Notes: a model not told the origin generated them from the sequence alone. DNA of 64,000 nucleotides from Sphingobium sp. AP50 (GCF_900109095.1 NZ_FNYZ01000023.1:20787-84786), one strand, 5' to 3'; positions 27,647 to 37,200 are shown, numbered from the stretch's first letter. Program-made: numbers and translations.

Positions 27647-29242
27647 TTACTGTTTTGCCGCTGGCGGTACCTGCGGATAGCCGCGCGACGCGACCGGACG
27701 GCCCGTCACGAAGGCGCGGATGTCGTTGGCAAAGGCCGCGCGGCCTGCAGTGTCCGAATAGAGCATATGCCCGCCGCCGTAGCGCGCAAAGGTGATGCGA
27801 TCGGCTGGAACATCGATCTGACTGAACAAGTAGTCGGTCGCACCCATCGAACTGGTAGTGTCAAACACGCCCTGCGTTACCATGAGGCGCATTTGCGGTT
27901 GCACGCGCATCTGTTCCTGAAGGACAATGTCAAGCAGTGGGGCGGGTGGCCTGATATAGGACCAGGTGTCTTCGAACGCATAAGGGTTGGGGACGACCGA
28001 ACGGAACGCAGGAAGGCCGCGAGCGCCCAGGATTTGCGCTGCGTAGCGTTCGCTGGCAATCGTGATGCCACGCAACGCGCCTTCCCAGTCGCGGTCCGCA
28101 TCCTTGGGCGCTGCGTTCAGTGGTTCGGTTTCACGACCGTCGAATTGCCCCAGCGCCAGCCCTTTGTCGGCCAGCATCTGCTGACGCGGATTGTCGATGC
28201 GCAGGCCTCCGGCAAGCCACGTTTCCGCGGCTATGCCGGTCAGCCCGGCTAGGCGCGCCGCAATCTGCCCGCGTCGTTCATCATTTAGTCGGTTCCCTGC
28301 CAGCAGCGCCGGGGCATATTCCTCCAGTTCGAAATGTTGCGCCGCCTCAACAGCCTGGCTGAGCGTCTGGCTGCGGTTATCGATCAGACCATGATACCAG
28401 CCAAGGGCGGCAATATCCGGCAGGCGATAGGCTGCCCGCAGCGGATCGGGCAGGCGTCGTACACTCGATTCCGGCGGCCCATTATAGGTGATCGCCTGAG
28501 AAATCAGGATTAGGCCCGCCACCCGCAAGTGGGGGGTGGCCGCCGCCAGATCGCGCGAGAGCATCACCGATCGGAGCGATCCATAGCTTTCGCCCGCGAT
28601 GTAGACAGGCGCGGTCATGTTGCCATGATCGGTCAGCCAGCGAAGAATCACCTGCGCGAAAGCAAAGGAATCGCCGTCATTGGACCGGAAGGTCAGCGGA
28701 TCGCTGCCCGGCAGCGGACGGCCGAAACCCGTTTCCGGCGCATCGATGAAGACAAGATCGGCGACGTCCAGCACAGTGTCACGGTTGTCGACCACGGGCG
28801 TGTTCACGTCGGCAATGGCAGCCATGTCGAACTTAGTGAAGCGCTGCGGTCCGAGCGCACCGAACATAAGGGTGTTGGATGCCGCGCCCGGGCCGCCGTT
28901 GAAGATGAAAATGACCGGACGAGGAGATTGAGAGGCCTTGCCCTTCACGGTGAAAGTGTGGACGAACATGCTCGTCGCTGGCTTGCCTTTTCGATCCTTA
29001 ACCAGCATTTCCTGCAGACCCGCCCGATAGCGGATCGATTTGCCGCCGAACGTGCCCTGACGCCGCGCTTCGAACTTTCTTGGCCCAATGTCTGCCATGA
29101 AGGTGAGTGCTGGCCAGCTGGAGGAGGACACTGCGGGTGTCGCAGCCGTGCCAACGGGAGCCTGCCCCGCGCCATTTGCAGCGGTCGCAATCAGTGACAG
29201 ACCAGTCATAACAATGACGATCGCCTTATGTCTCAAAATCAT
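27647..29242 (-). CDS. S10-family serine carboxypeptidase, exported
   Basis: This 531-residue protein has a signal peptide (MILRHKAIVIVMTGLSLIAT). Catalytic features are complete: the oxyanion motif IFNGGPGAAS, nucleophile Ser219 in AGESYGSLRS, Asp in VTQGVFDTTS and His in RYGGGHMLY. S10 enzymes remove C-terminal residues from peptides at low pH; in sphingomonads they are usually periplasmic or secreted. It is the first gene of the minus-strand operon S10, dipeptidase, Rieske remnant, cyclodeaminase-like, S10 remnant, with an operator 69 bp upstream. It is the only intact S10 gene of the three in the window. Confidence 0.92.
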   Translation of the reverse strand: MILRHKAIVIVMTGLSLIATAANGAGQAPVGTAATPAVSSSSWPALTFMADIGPRKFEARRQGTFGGKSIRYRAGLQEMLVKDRKGKPATSMFVHTFTVKGKASQSPRPVIFIFNGGPGAASNTLMFGALGPQRFTKFDMAAIADVNTPVVDNRDTVLDVADLVFIDAPETGFGRPLPGSDPLTFRSNDGDSFAFAQVILRWLTDHGNMTAPVYIAGESYGSLRSVMLSRDLAAATPHLRVAGLILISQAITYNGPPESSVRRLPDPLRAAYRLPDIAALGWYHGLIDNRSQTLSQAVEAAQHFELEEYAPALLAGNRLNDERRGQIAARLAGLTGIAAETWLAGGLRIDNPRQQMLADKGLALGQFDGRETEPLNAAPKDADRDWEGALRGITIASERYAAQILGARGLPAFRSVVPNPYAFEDTWSYIRPPAPLLDIVLQEQMRVQPQMRLMVTQGVFDTTSSMGATDYLFSQIDVPADRITFARYGGGHMLYSDTAGRAAFANDIRAFVTGRPVASRGYPQVPPAAKQ

Positions 29243-29311
29243 CCACCACCCTTTTGCGACAGGCCGGCACTGGCGCCCGGACCACGTCGGACATCAACCC
29301 CATCCATCACG

Positions 29312-29325
29312 ATACACAAGTGTAT
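29312..29325. promoter_or_regulatory. Operator ATACA-CAAG-TGTAT before the S10 operon
   Basis: This exact match in both half-sites is 69 bp upstream of the S10 carboxypeptidase start on the minus strand. Confidence 0.77.
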
Positions 29326-29716
29326 GAGCTATGCAACTGCCTTTCTTAGTCCTTCTTTCAACTTGCTTTAACGCCATTTGATCGTCGGTCGCTGCGGCGT
29401 CGATCGGGGTCTTTCACAGCTTCGAGATTGCGGAAATCCGGCGGCGTCTAGCCGTACCCGAGGTGCCCACTGGGTGGAAGCAGGTTGGTGTGAATTCGAA
29501 CCGGCTGCGCAATTAAGCTGTTCAAACTTCCATATTCGATCTTTTGGCTGTTTATTTCCTGGCTAGTGAAAGGTGAAGCCCTCGTTTTCAGTTTCTGTGG
29601 TACCGGATGGCTTGATCGTTCGAGAAACGCCTCACCCCAGCAGGGACGGCGCTGCCAGCAACGCTCGAAACGACGACGCGAATATTACAGCGAGATGCGA
29701 TATTAGGCGCCTAACA
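29326..29716. other. Intergenic region without a recognisable gene
   Basis: These about 390 bp separate the divergent S10 operon and the decayed receptor locus, each with its own operator. Short open frames show no family features. I see nothing supportable in it beyond probable promoter sequence. Confidence 0.6.
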
Positions 29717-29730
29717 ATACATGTATGTAT
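29717..29730. promoter_or_regulatory. Operator ATACA-TGTA-TGTAT before the receptor remnant
   Basis: This exact palindrome is 67 bp upstream of the ATG of the decayed TonB receptor, preserved although its target gene is dead. Confidence 0.77.
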
Positions 29731-29797
29731 CTTATCCATTCTTTACGCTTGCAGGCAGCCAAAAGGGGGGCGGGAGAATATTTCGGGAAAACATACT

Positions 29798-31454
29798 ATG
29801 CGCTTTGCTGTTAATATTGCTCTTGGAGTTTCAACGGCTATCGTTGTGCTTTGGGTGACAGGGGCCGCCTCGGCACAGACGTGGCAGAGGCTTCCGCCGC
29901 CGGTGACGAAAATGTAGTCACCGCGCAAAAGCACGAAGAGCGTCTGATCGACGCTCCGGTAGCCGTCAGCGCGGTTACCTCCAGCACGCTAATCGAACAG
30001 AATCTCGGTTTCATCCGCGATTTCTATACCCGCATCAACGATATACAGCTCTGCATCAACACGACGCGGGATATCGCTGCGTGGCATCAACACCGACGGC
30101 GGGACGAATCCAACCGTCTCCGTCCTTATCGACGATGTCCAGTTCGGATCTTCGACCTATCTGGGCAAGCCGCCGCTTCCGGACCTCGACCCCGCGACCT
30201 TGAAGCGGGTTGGAGTGTTGCGCGAACCGAAGGGAACACTAACTGATGCGTCGAGTCTTGTTGGACTTATCAAATATGTGACCAAGGGTCCGAGTGCTAC
30301 GGAATTTTTAGGCTTGGCCGAAGCCGGCGTGAACACGGTCGGACGGGCGGGAAGGCTGGTCGGTTCGCGGATCGCTGAACGCGCCGATCTTACGGGGCAA
30401 GATCGGCATGATCGTCAGCGGCTTTTAACGCGACGATACGGGTTACATCGACAGCATTTTTCGGGAGGCGAACTGGTCGAGTAGGTCAACAAGAATGGGG
30501 TCTATGGTGGACGCGCTGCGCTGATCCTGCGTCCTATCGACATTCTGCCGGTGACGCTGTCGGCATTGTATCAAAGCAGAATTCCGCCGAATTCGCCGCG
30601 ATCGCGATATGCTCCAGCTATCCGACGATGCTGACCATCGGAACCATGACGCCGGTCGTCTACGAGCCCCGGGGCGTGCCCAATCCTCGGACGTCGCGTT
30701 CGGCAGTCGTGCCATCGAGCAACGAAGTGCAACTTCGCACTGCGCGTCTCCCGGTTGATCTCGAATCGATGCAGGTCGCGTCGATCACTGCATGGCCCCT
30801 AATGAGAGAGCCACGGTCAACGATTCAACCGCCCGTTTCGGGTCGCCCCTGCTGGAGCGGGTCGGAGTCCGCCCCACTGGCGGAACCTACTTGTTCGGGG
30901 AACCGATCCTAACGAACAAGTTTACGCAGGAAATCCGCTCCTCCAATCAGGGAAGTGTCGCCGAGTGGCTGGCGGTCGTGTTCTATACTCATGAACGCAC
31001 CAAACTCACGCAGTCCATCGACCGCACCGGCAACGCGCCCAATGTCACGGTCTTTAGCGGTTCGAGCATTTCCAGCTATGCGGAGAAAGGCGCCTTCGCC
31101 GATCTGACCTATCATGCGACCGAAAAGTTTGATGGGCAGGGCGGTATCCGCTATGCTGCCAAAGGACAGTACTATCGGGTTCTCAGTGTCGTCGATACCC
31201 CCGTCCAAGGCGTTTTCGGCCCGGGCGAAGACCATCTGTTCACGTCGAAAGAAGACGCGATCATCTGGTTGCTGACCCCGACCTATCTATATACGCACGA
31301 TCTGATGCCCCATCTGCGCGGAGCGAGCGGCTATCGTGCGGACGGCCCCAATTCCAACACGCCGGGCGTCGCGCCGTCGTTCCGTTCCGATACCGTGATG
31401 AATTATGAAGCGGGCATAATGGGCAAGTTGCTAGCGAAAGCTTCCGTCTTTTAA
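29798..31454 (+). pseudogene. TonB-dependent receptor, decayed paralog
   Basis: The ATG at 29798 starts a signal peptide (MRFAVNIALGVSTAIVVLWV) that breaks near 29890. The TonB-box/plug region continues in another frame (NVVTAQKHEERLIDAPVAVS) and again changes frame before VLIDDVQFGSSTYLGKPPLP and GVLREPKGTLTDASS. The latter closely parallels DDVPFGSSTYLG and VLRGPQGTLYGASS of the intact receptor at 8877-11120. Barrel pieces follow to FRSDTVMNYEAGIMGK. The C-terminal barrel strands are missing because the sequence passes directly into a CapA-like remnant at 31456, so a deletion fused the two genes. Confidence 0.88.
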
Positions 31455-31455
31455 A

Positions 31456-32033
31456 GAATCGGGTCTGACCTATGACGTTGCCGGCCCCGATCGCGAGGCT
31501 CTACTGGGTTCGATCTGTCAGGTAAGGCGCGGCAATGATATTGTGATCTTCACCATTCACGCGCATCGAACTGTCAATGGCGGTCAGGATCATCTCGTCC
31601 AGGGTAATAGTCTCGCGCCCGCTGATTCTGATATTCTTTTACGATAACGAAATCGACACTTGAGTCTATGCTTTGTTGGTGATCGTGCTGACCTAGTTCA
31701 GGAAATTAAGGTCTACCATGCGTGTCTTATATTCTAAGGCCTCGGCGGCCTGTTCTTTGGATGCGACAAAAGCCGGGCCATTCACTGGTTTGACAGCATC
31801 GTCGCCACGTCATTATATCGCGCTAGAAAGCCATATTGCATCAAATTAGATCGGATTTTCCTGGCGGAGGCGCTGGATGATCGTCCGCACGCGCTGCAAG
31901 GGGGCTTCCATAACTGGCGACCGTACCCGAAGCCGCAAGAAACTTGCGCGAAGTGGAGAAACGGTCGCGATGGTACGGCACCGCGATTCGGATTGAAAAT
32001 GGCGTGGGTTTCGTCCGACTTGACGGCAAATGA
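31456..32033 (+). pseudogene. CapA-like protein, decayed paralog
   Basis: Pieces match the intact protein at 7319-8653. GLTYDVAGPDREALLGS and IVIFTIHAH correspond to its GLTFDVSDKDRAALLAS and LVLFSIHAH. A later segment reads IF-stop-GLGGLFFG against IFYGLGHLFFE, so Tyr has become TAA near 31735. The C-terminal end YGTAIRIENGVGFVRLDGK stops at 32031-32033, matching YHTQIRISDDIAIIDQF. The N-terminal half is lost in the fusion with the receptor remnant. Order and orientation (receptor then CapA) mirror the intact locus, pointing to a duplicated two-gene unit. Confidence 0.82.
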
Positions 32034-32064
32034 CGGCGCCCACGCCTTTCTTATTGAGTTAACG

Positions 32065-32078
32065 AGACATAGGTGTAT
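32065..32078. promoter_or_regulatory. Operator AGACA-TAGG-TGTAT (one mismatch) before MFS gene
   Basis: Nine of ten conserved positions match. It lies 73 bp upstream of the MFS start at 32152, a spacing like the S10 and receptor copies. Confidence 0.65.
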
Positions 32079-32151
32079 CGTTGATTTCCTAATCTAGTGA
32101 CGAGATCAGCTCAATGTCCAACCACTTACCCATGTCCGGCGTTTCATTGTA

Positions 32152-33429
32152 ATGACAGGCAACTTTCCCGCACGTCCCGTGCTGTTCGTACTGACATTGT
32201 TCATTTTCGTGAACTATCTGGATCGCTATGCGCTTTCCATCCTGCTTGAGCCGATCAAGCAGGATTTGGGGTTGTCGGACACACAGATCGGCCTTCTCAC
32301 TGGAGCGGCTTTTGCGCTGCTTTATTCCACGCTGGCCATTCCAGTTGCTCGTCTGGCCGAACACTGCAATCGCATGCATGTTCTGCTCGGCGCGATCCTG
32401 ATCTGGAGCCTCGGCACGGCGCTATGCGGGGTGGCGGGAACTTTCGTGTCCTTCTTCCTCGCCCGCATGCTGGTCGGCAGCGGCGAGTCTGGGGCCGTGC
32501 CGCCTGCTCATGCGATTGTCGGCGACGCCTTTTCGATCGAGCGGCGGGGCACTGCGCTCGCGATCTTCAGCCTTGGCGGCGCGCTTGGCACCGCGCTCGC
32601 CCCGATGGTGGCAGGGCAGTTGGAAACGCATATCGGTTGGCGGGGCGCGTTTCTGGTTCTCGGCTCGCTGGGCTTGCCGGTGGCGCTTTTGCTGCTGCTG
32701 ATCGTCAAGGATCCGCCACGGGGACATTCGGAGGGGTTGTCTCCGGTGAATGTAGCTCCGCCGCCGCTGGTTCTGGTCGTTCGCCGCCTGTTTAAGCGGC
32801 GCTCCTTCGCCCTGTTGATACCGGCAATGGTTGCTCTTGGGCTTGGCGAATATAGCCTGTTTCTTTGGCTTCCTTCCTATTTCGTCCGCAGCTTCGGCAA
32901 GTCTCCGGCGGAGGTGGGAATGTTGCTGACCCTGTATCAAGGCCTGCCGCTGCTGGCTGGCACATTGTTAGGCGGGCTCGTCAGTGATCGGTTGATCCGT
33001 CGCGACCGGCGCTGGCTGACATGGCTGCCTGCGCTTGCCTGCACGCTGGTCGCAGCTGGCAGTGCGCTGATCTTTCTCACCTCCGATTTCCGTTGGGCGC
33101 TGACTTTGCTCATCGTTCCGTCGACCGCCTGCGGTCTCTATCTCGGCCCGAGCTATGCGGCGATACAGGCGCTGGCGGGCGCTCGCTCGCGGGCCACGGC
33201 CACGGCCATATTGACCTTTGCCGTCAATCTGCTGGGATTGGGGCTAGGGCCGTTATTGATCGGCGGGACAAGCGATTTGCTCAAGGCGCGATTCGGGGAT
33301 GATTCTTTGCGGTACGCCTTCTTCCTCGTCCCGCCGCTCTATCTGCTCTCCGCGCTGATCTTCCTAATCGCCGCGCGGTTCATGCTTGCAGGCATCCGGG
33401 AGGCGGAAGCCGAAAGCCGTCTGGAATGA
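32152..33429 (+). CDS. MFS transporter (Spinster-like)
   Basis: This 425-residue carrier has 12 predicted membrane helices. Conserved features are NYLDRYALSILLEPIKQDLG in the first helix and GSGESGAVPPAHAIVGDAFS between helices 4 and 5. Its closest relatives in the window are the carriers at 21403-22695 and 59825-61165. It is monocistronic with its own operator and intact, so it may be a second uptake or efflux route for the regulon's substrate. Confidence 0.87.
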   Translation: MTGNFPARPVLFVLTLFIFVNYLDRYALSILLEPIKQDLGLSDTQIGLLTGAAFALLYSTLAIPVARLAEHCNRMHVLLGAILIWSLGTALCGVAGTFVSFFLARMLVGSGESGAVPPAHAIVGDAFSIERRGTALAIFSLGGALGTALAPMVAGQLETHIGWRGAFLVLGSLGLPVALLLLLIVKDPPRGHSEGLSPVNVAPPPLVLVVRRLFKRRSFALLIPAMVALGLGEYSLFLWLPSYFVRSFGKSPAEVGMLLTLYQGLPLLAGTLLGGLVSDRLIRRDRRWLTWLPALACTLVAAGSALIFLTSDFRWALTLLIVPSTACGLYLGPSYAAIQALAGARSRATATAILTFAVNLLGLGLGPLLIGGTSDLLKARFGDDSLRYAFFLVPPLYLLSALIFLIAARFMLAGIREAEAESRLE

Positions 33430-33439
33430 AGCGGGTTTA

Positions 33440-34250
33440 TCAGCGCCTCGACTGCTTGCGCCAAGCGTCATAGCGCAGCCGCAATGTCTGGACCGAATTC
33501 AGGCTTTCGCCCTTTCCCGGTTCAATCGCATCCGCTCCCACCCCTAGAGGCGACACATAAAGCTGAACGGAGAAATCTGATCGGACAAATCCTCCGCACT
33601 GGCGTGTTGGAGTCCGCGATAACCAGATAGGCGAACTTGGAATGGCGATGATTGCAGGGCTCGGCTTGACCCGGCGTCGCATCGAGGCATTTGCACCGCG
33701 TGTCGCCACCCGCGCGCTTCCCAGCTTCAAGGGCGGCCACAGCGCGGTCGGCCAAAGCACCTCGCACCTGCTTTAATGCGGCCGTCATGGCAGGTACGGT
33801 CGCTCCTGTCACCGTATTGCCCGGCATATGTTCGGTGCGATCCTGCGCGTCTCGGCGCAATTTCAGACCCGAAACCGCCGTAATACGGCCTTGGACGTCA
33901 ACGATTCCGAACTGGTCCATGTCGAATTGCGGAACGGCCTTCGACTTGTCCGATATGGCTGCTGGGGCCAAGCCCTGCTTCAATCCATCCGCGATCACCG
34001 TCTGGTTCTGCAACGATGAATCGACATAGGCCTGCGTATCGCTAACGCCTTTGCTCGGCACCATGACCGTCTCTAGCTTGCGCACCATCACGGCATCGAC
34101 CTCGACATAACTCGACAGGGCCCTTGCCATCTGGGCTGGTCTTGCTGTCAAAGCCGACTGCCGATCATGGGGCCATGGCCGGAGAGGGAGACAAAACGAT
34201 TGCGGGGCTAGTCAAGATTGCCGACGAGAGGAATATTGCGTTCCGTTTCA
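33440..34250 (-). pseudogene. DUF1028-family protein, frameshifted
   Basis: A possible signal peptide (KRNAIFLSSAILTSPAIVLS) at the 5' end breaks near 34140. The central part has the DUF1028 features SKGVSDTQAYVDSSLQ, QFGIVDVQGRITA, NTVTGATVPAMTAAL and ALEAGKRAGGDTRC. Near 33590 the frame changes again and the C-terminal VQLYVSPLGVGADAI to LRLRYDAWRK is found in another frame. DUF1028 proteins are Ntn-hydrolase-like and several are linked to peptide or amide turnover, but their reaction is unknown. It is at the 3' end of the S10 remnant unit headed by the operator at 36167. Confidence 0.75.
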
Positions 34251-34712
34251 AAATGGCTGCCCCTTCTCTGCTAAATTCTGAAAATCATCCGGAATATCGT
34301 GCGAGACTAGATAAGCGCGGAGCGCATTTTCGATCCCGGCCAGCGCATCATTGTCAGGTGCTGCCGTTCCTGCCGCCGACCGTTCCAGATACTGTGCCAG
34401 CATCTCTTCGTGAACCGTCAACAGCCGCATAAGATCTTTAAGGGCCCGGGGAGCTGCAATTTCCATCTGCCGGAACCGCTCAAGGGGCGCAACCAAAGCG
34501 GGAAGGCTGGCGAGAACGAAGCTCCGCCAATCCGTGAACCGCGACGCCACTTCCGCAGCGCGGGCGTCCGCAGCGCGTCGGGTACCTAGTTTATCCCGCC
34601 CGGGTAATGCGTCGGCGATCGCCAGCCCCATTAGATATTCCACGCGGCCGATCGCCTCGAGTTCAGTCTCATGGTCCGGCGCGTCGGACAGAGCGGCCCT
34701 CAGATGACGCAT
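34248..34712 (-). CDS. Hypothetical helical protein
   Basis: This protein of about 154 residues (from an ATG at 34712; a TTG at 34730 behind GGGAGGGAGAA is an alternative) follows the S10 remnant. It is predicted almost entirely helical, with Ala/Leu/Glu-rich segments such as LPALVAPLERFRQ and LLTVHEEMLAQYLE. I do not recognise the family. The regularly spaced Glu/His residues are reminiscent of ferritin-like bundles, but this is weak. The open frame continues upstream to 34892 only as overlap with the S10 gene. Its stop overlaps the start of the DUF1028 remnant region. Confidence 0.5.
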   Translation of the reverse strand: MRHLRAALSDAPDHETELEAIGRVEYLMGLAIADALPGRDKLGTRRAADARAAEVASRFTDWRSFVLASLPALVAPLERFRQMEIAAPRALKDLMRLLTVHEEMLAQYLERSAAGTAAPDNDALAGIENALRAYLVSHDIPDDFQNLAEKGQPF

Positions 34713-34791
34713 CAGCGCCTCACCGAACAATTCTCCCTCCCACGTTCGGTTCAACTCAGCGCCGAATGAGACGGGAGGGCGCGCCAAGGGA

Positions 34792-36128
34792 TTACTGCCC
34801 GCCGATGAAACTGCGAATGTCGCATACCAGAAGCTTGCGGGCGGCGGGGTCGTCGGAAATCGTGTGACCGGCGTCATAATAGCTGAAATCAACGCGATCC
34901 AGCGGCACGCAGCTGTGCGCGAAGCTGTAGGGCGCGAGTGTTGGAGTTACCGGGAAATCATTATGGGCAGCCGCGATCACTATGTGGGCTTTAAGCAGAG
35001 CAGCCGTGAAGCAGGCATAGGCGGGCGCCGCGTCGAGCGCCAGATTGGCGTCCCAGGATGTCGCATGGGGTCGCCAGTCCCAGCGGAAATTCAAATCCAG
35101 CGTCAGGACGATATAATCGCCGGGCGCCTTCGCACCCATTTCGCGGAAATGATCGGCCACCGGCTTCGAAATTCGGACATTTCCTCCTTCGAGGCCCAGC
35201 GATGGATCATCTTGTGCTGCGTCGCGGGCCGGATCCTTGACGGTGGGCACATTTCCCGCTGCTCGACTGTCAAGCCTGCCGACGATCGTTCCGGGGACCA
35301 ACTTTTCGAGGAAGGTCTGGGAATTGACCCGCAGATTTGCATCGGCGATAAAGCTTATGGGCAGGCCGATGATCTTCGACACATGCTGCGCGACGCGGTC
35401 CTGGTCCGCCGGAGGAAGTCCAGACCGCTTGTGAAGCGCTGTCACATAATCACTCAGTGCGATCCCGGGAGACAGGAGAAAAACGCCACGGACGTCCAGA
35501 TCGCTGAGGGTCGAGGCCAGGAAGCCGGCCAGATAACCGCCATAGCTTTTACCGGCAATATAGATCAGGGAACCGCTGCGACCGTAATCGGCGAGCCAAG
35601 TTCGTATCAAGCGCTCAACCGATTCGACGTGGCCCTGAACGCTCCAGAAGGTCTGGCCGCCTCCAGGGTACAGTTCGCGGCTGAAACCGGTGCCGACCGG
35701 GTTAATCATCACTAAATTAGCGATGTCGAGTAGCGTATCCGGATTGGGTACCAAACGCGTTGGTTTTGCCGTCCCATCCGGTCGCGTGTCGATTGGCTCA
35801 ACAAAGGGCTGGGCTCCTCCTCCAGGTGATCTTCCGGGCCAATCAGGCCAAAGTTCAATGGCATACTAGCGGCGCTCGGGCCGCCGCCAAAAATAAAAAT
35901 GACCCGCCGTTTCGCGGCGACTAAGCCGCTGCGCTCATGGCTGATAGTCGATATGCTTGCCTGCGGCAGTCCGCTGATATCCTTCAATATGATTTGAGAC
36001 CACAAAGCTTTGTAATCAATAGGGCCGGTTGGGGTCTGCACATGCCGGATTTGGGGAGACGTATCGGACTGCGCCTGTGCGGCGGAGGCGATGGAAAGCA
36101 GGATCAACGGTGAAATGCGATAGAGCAT
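34792..36128 (-). pseudogene. S10 serine carboxypeptidase, frameshifted
   Basis: The start MLYRISPLILLSIASAAQAQ (signal peptide) was chosen because it lies 39 bp after the operator. The first part runs to about GPEDHLEEEP; then the frame shifts within the repetitive GGAGGAGGAG/CCC stretch near 35805-35825, and LVPNPDTLLDIANLV to FIGGQ continues in the next frame. Active-site motifs are degenerate: IFGGGPSAAS for NGGPG and AGKSYGGYL for GESYGG. A His is retained in YYDAGHTI. It could be restored in frame by one base but the altered motifs argue for decay. It heads a unit with the helical protein and the DUF1028 remnant. Confidence 0.83.
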
Positions 36129-36166
36129 GGTCGTCCTGTAGTCGATCAACGGTTGTAGCGCGCACA

Positions 36167-36180
36167 ATACAGTATTGTAT
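36167..36180. promoter_or_regulatory. Operator ATACA-GTAT-TGTAT before the S10/DUF1028 unit
   Basis: This exact match is 38 bp upstream of the S10 remnant start at 36128 (minus strand). It is the rightmost copy seen in the window. Confidence 0.77.
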
Positions 36181-36539
36181 TTTAGTGGGCAAGGCCGTTT
36201 CAAGAGAGCACCGTTTTAGAGATCAAAATTTAGCCTATGGTGAGCCTATGGACGGCGGACATCCATCCAATTTTTAAGGTTTAACAATATCTTACGTTCG
36301 GCAAATGAGCATCCGGATTGAGGCGATGCGGGTCAAAGCGATAGACAAGATGACGGACCTTTTTTAAGCTTGGGCGGGGCATCGGTAAAGCCAAGCAAAG
36401 GTCCATTCGACCAGTTGCCCCGAACACTGGCCGCGATCCGCCCGCCTATTCCGGCGGCCCAATTCGATCGATAACATGGCGCCGCTGCCCAATCATTTAT
36501 CGTTTTATTTTGTGTGGCGCGGAAGGTTCGGACGGTGAA

Positions 36540-36651
36540 GCGCGAGGACCGGTCAGCGTGGTCGGAGATGCCAAGTTGACCTGCGCGCTGCTCGGCCGGC
36601 CGATGCACCATGACGATATCATCGGAACCGGCACCCCGCCGAAAATCTAGC
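36540..36651 (+). pseudogene. IstB (IS21) C-terminal fragment
   Basis: The translation VSVVGDAKLTCALLGRPMHH followed by DDIIGTGTPPKI-stop resembles the C-terminal end of IstB ATPases (GDAKMTTALLDRLTHHCDI type). Nothing of the rest of the gene is present. The preceding stretch 36200-36540 shows no recognisable gene. Confidence 0.45.
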
Positions 36652-36659
36652 ACGTGCGG

Positions 36660-37200
36660 ACGACCAGGCCAGATACTGTGCCCGTGAGACGCGGCGGCAC
36701 AGCATTTGCGCAGATAAGCCCGACGGTCATCGCAAGTGCGGCGCTGTTGAAGAAGTGCACGGTAAAAATCGGCGCAAAGAGAAGCGAGGTGTCAGAGTGC
36801 GCCAGTATCAAGCTGCCGCTTCTCGTGGCAGCATTACGCTTCAACTCGCGCGAGATCGTACTCGGTGATCGCCCAAGCTTACGGGCGATGGCGTTGATGC
36901 CGGTTCCCCTGGCCACTTCAATCGCTATATCTTCGCGCTCGGAAAATGTCAGATAACGCCAGATGGTCGGCTTTGCTGATGGCGATACATGGGTTGGCGG
37001 CATACCTCCTGCTCCCCGAAACCAGCGCACGCCAACCGGTGCTGAAACGCCCGCATCCATTGCAGCGTCCTCGCTCGATCTGCCACAAGCGATCGCTTGC
37101 CAGAAGCAGCAGACGTTCTCACGCTGCTATCCGGGCGGATGGCCAGGTGAACGCAGCTTGCTGCGCGTACAGCGATCCGAAGCACGCTTGTGAACCTTCA
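36660..37200 (-). pseudogene. IS30-family transposase, N-terminal fragment
   Basis: It starts MKVHKRASDRCTRSKLRSPG at 37200, then an in-frame TAG, then ENVCCFWQAIA and the HTH region YLTFSEREDIAIEVARGTG, ARKLGRSPSTISRELKRNAA. The homology ends after TRSGSL and the rest of the transposase, including the DDE domain, is absent. It is interrupted on the left by other remnant sequence. Clearly inactive. Confidence 0.8.
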
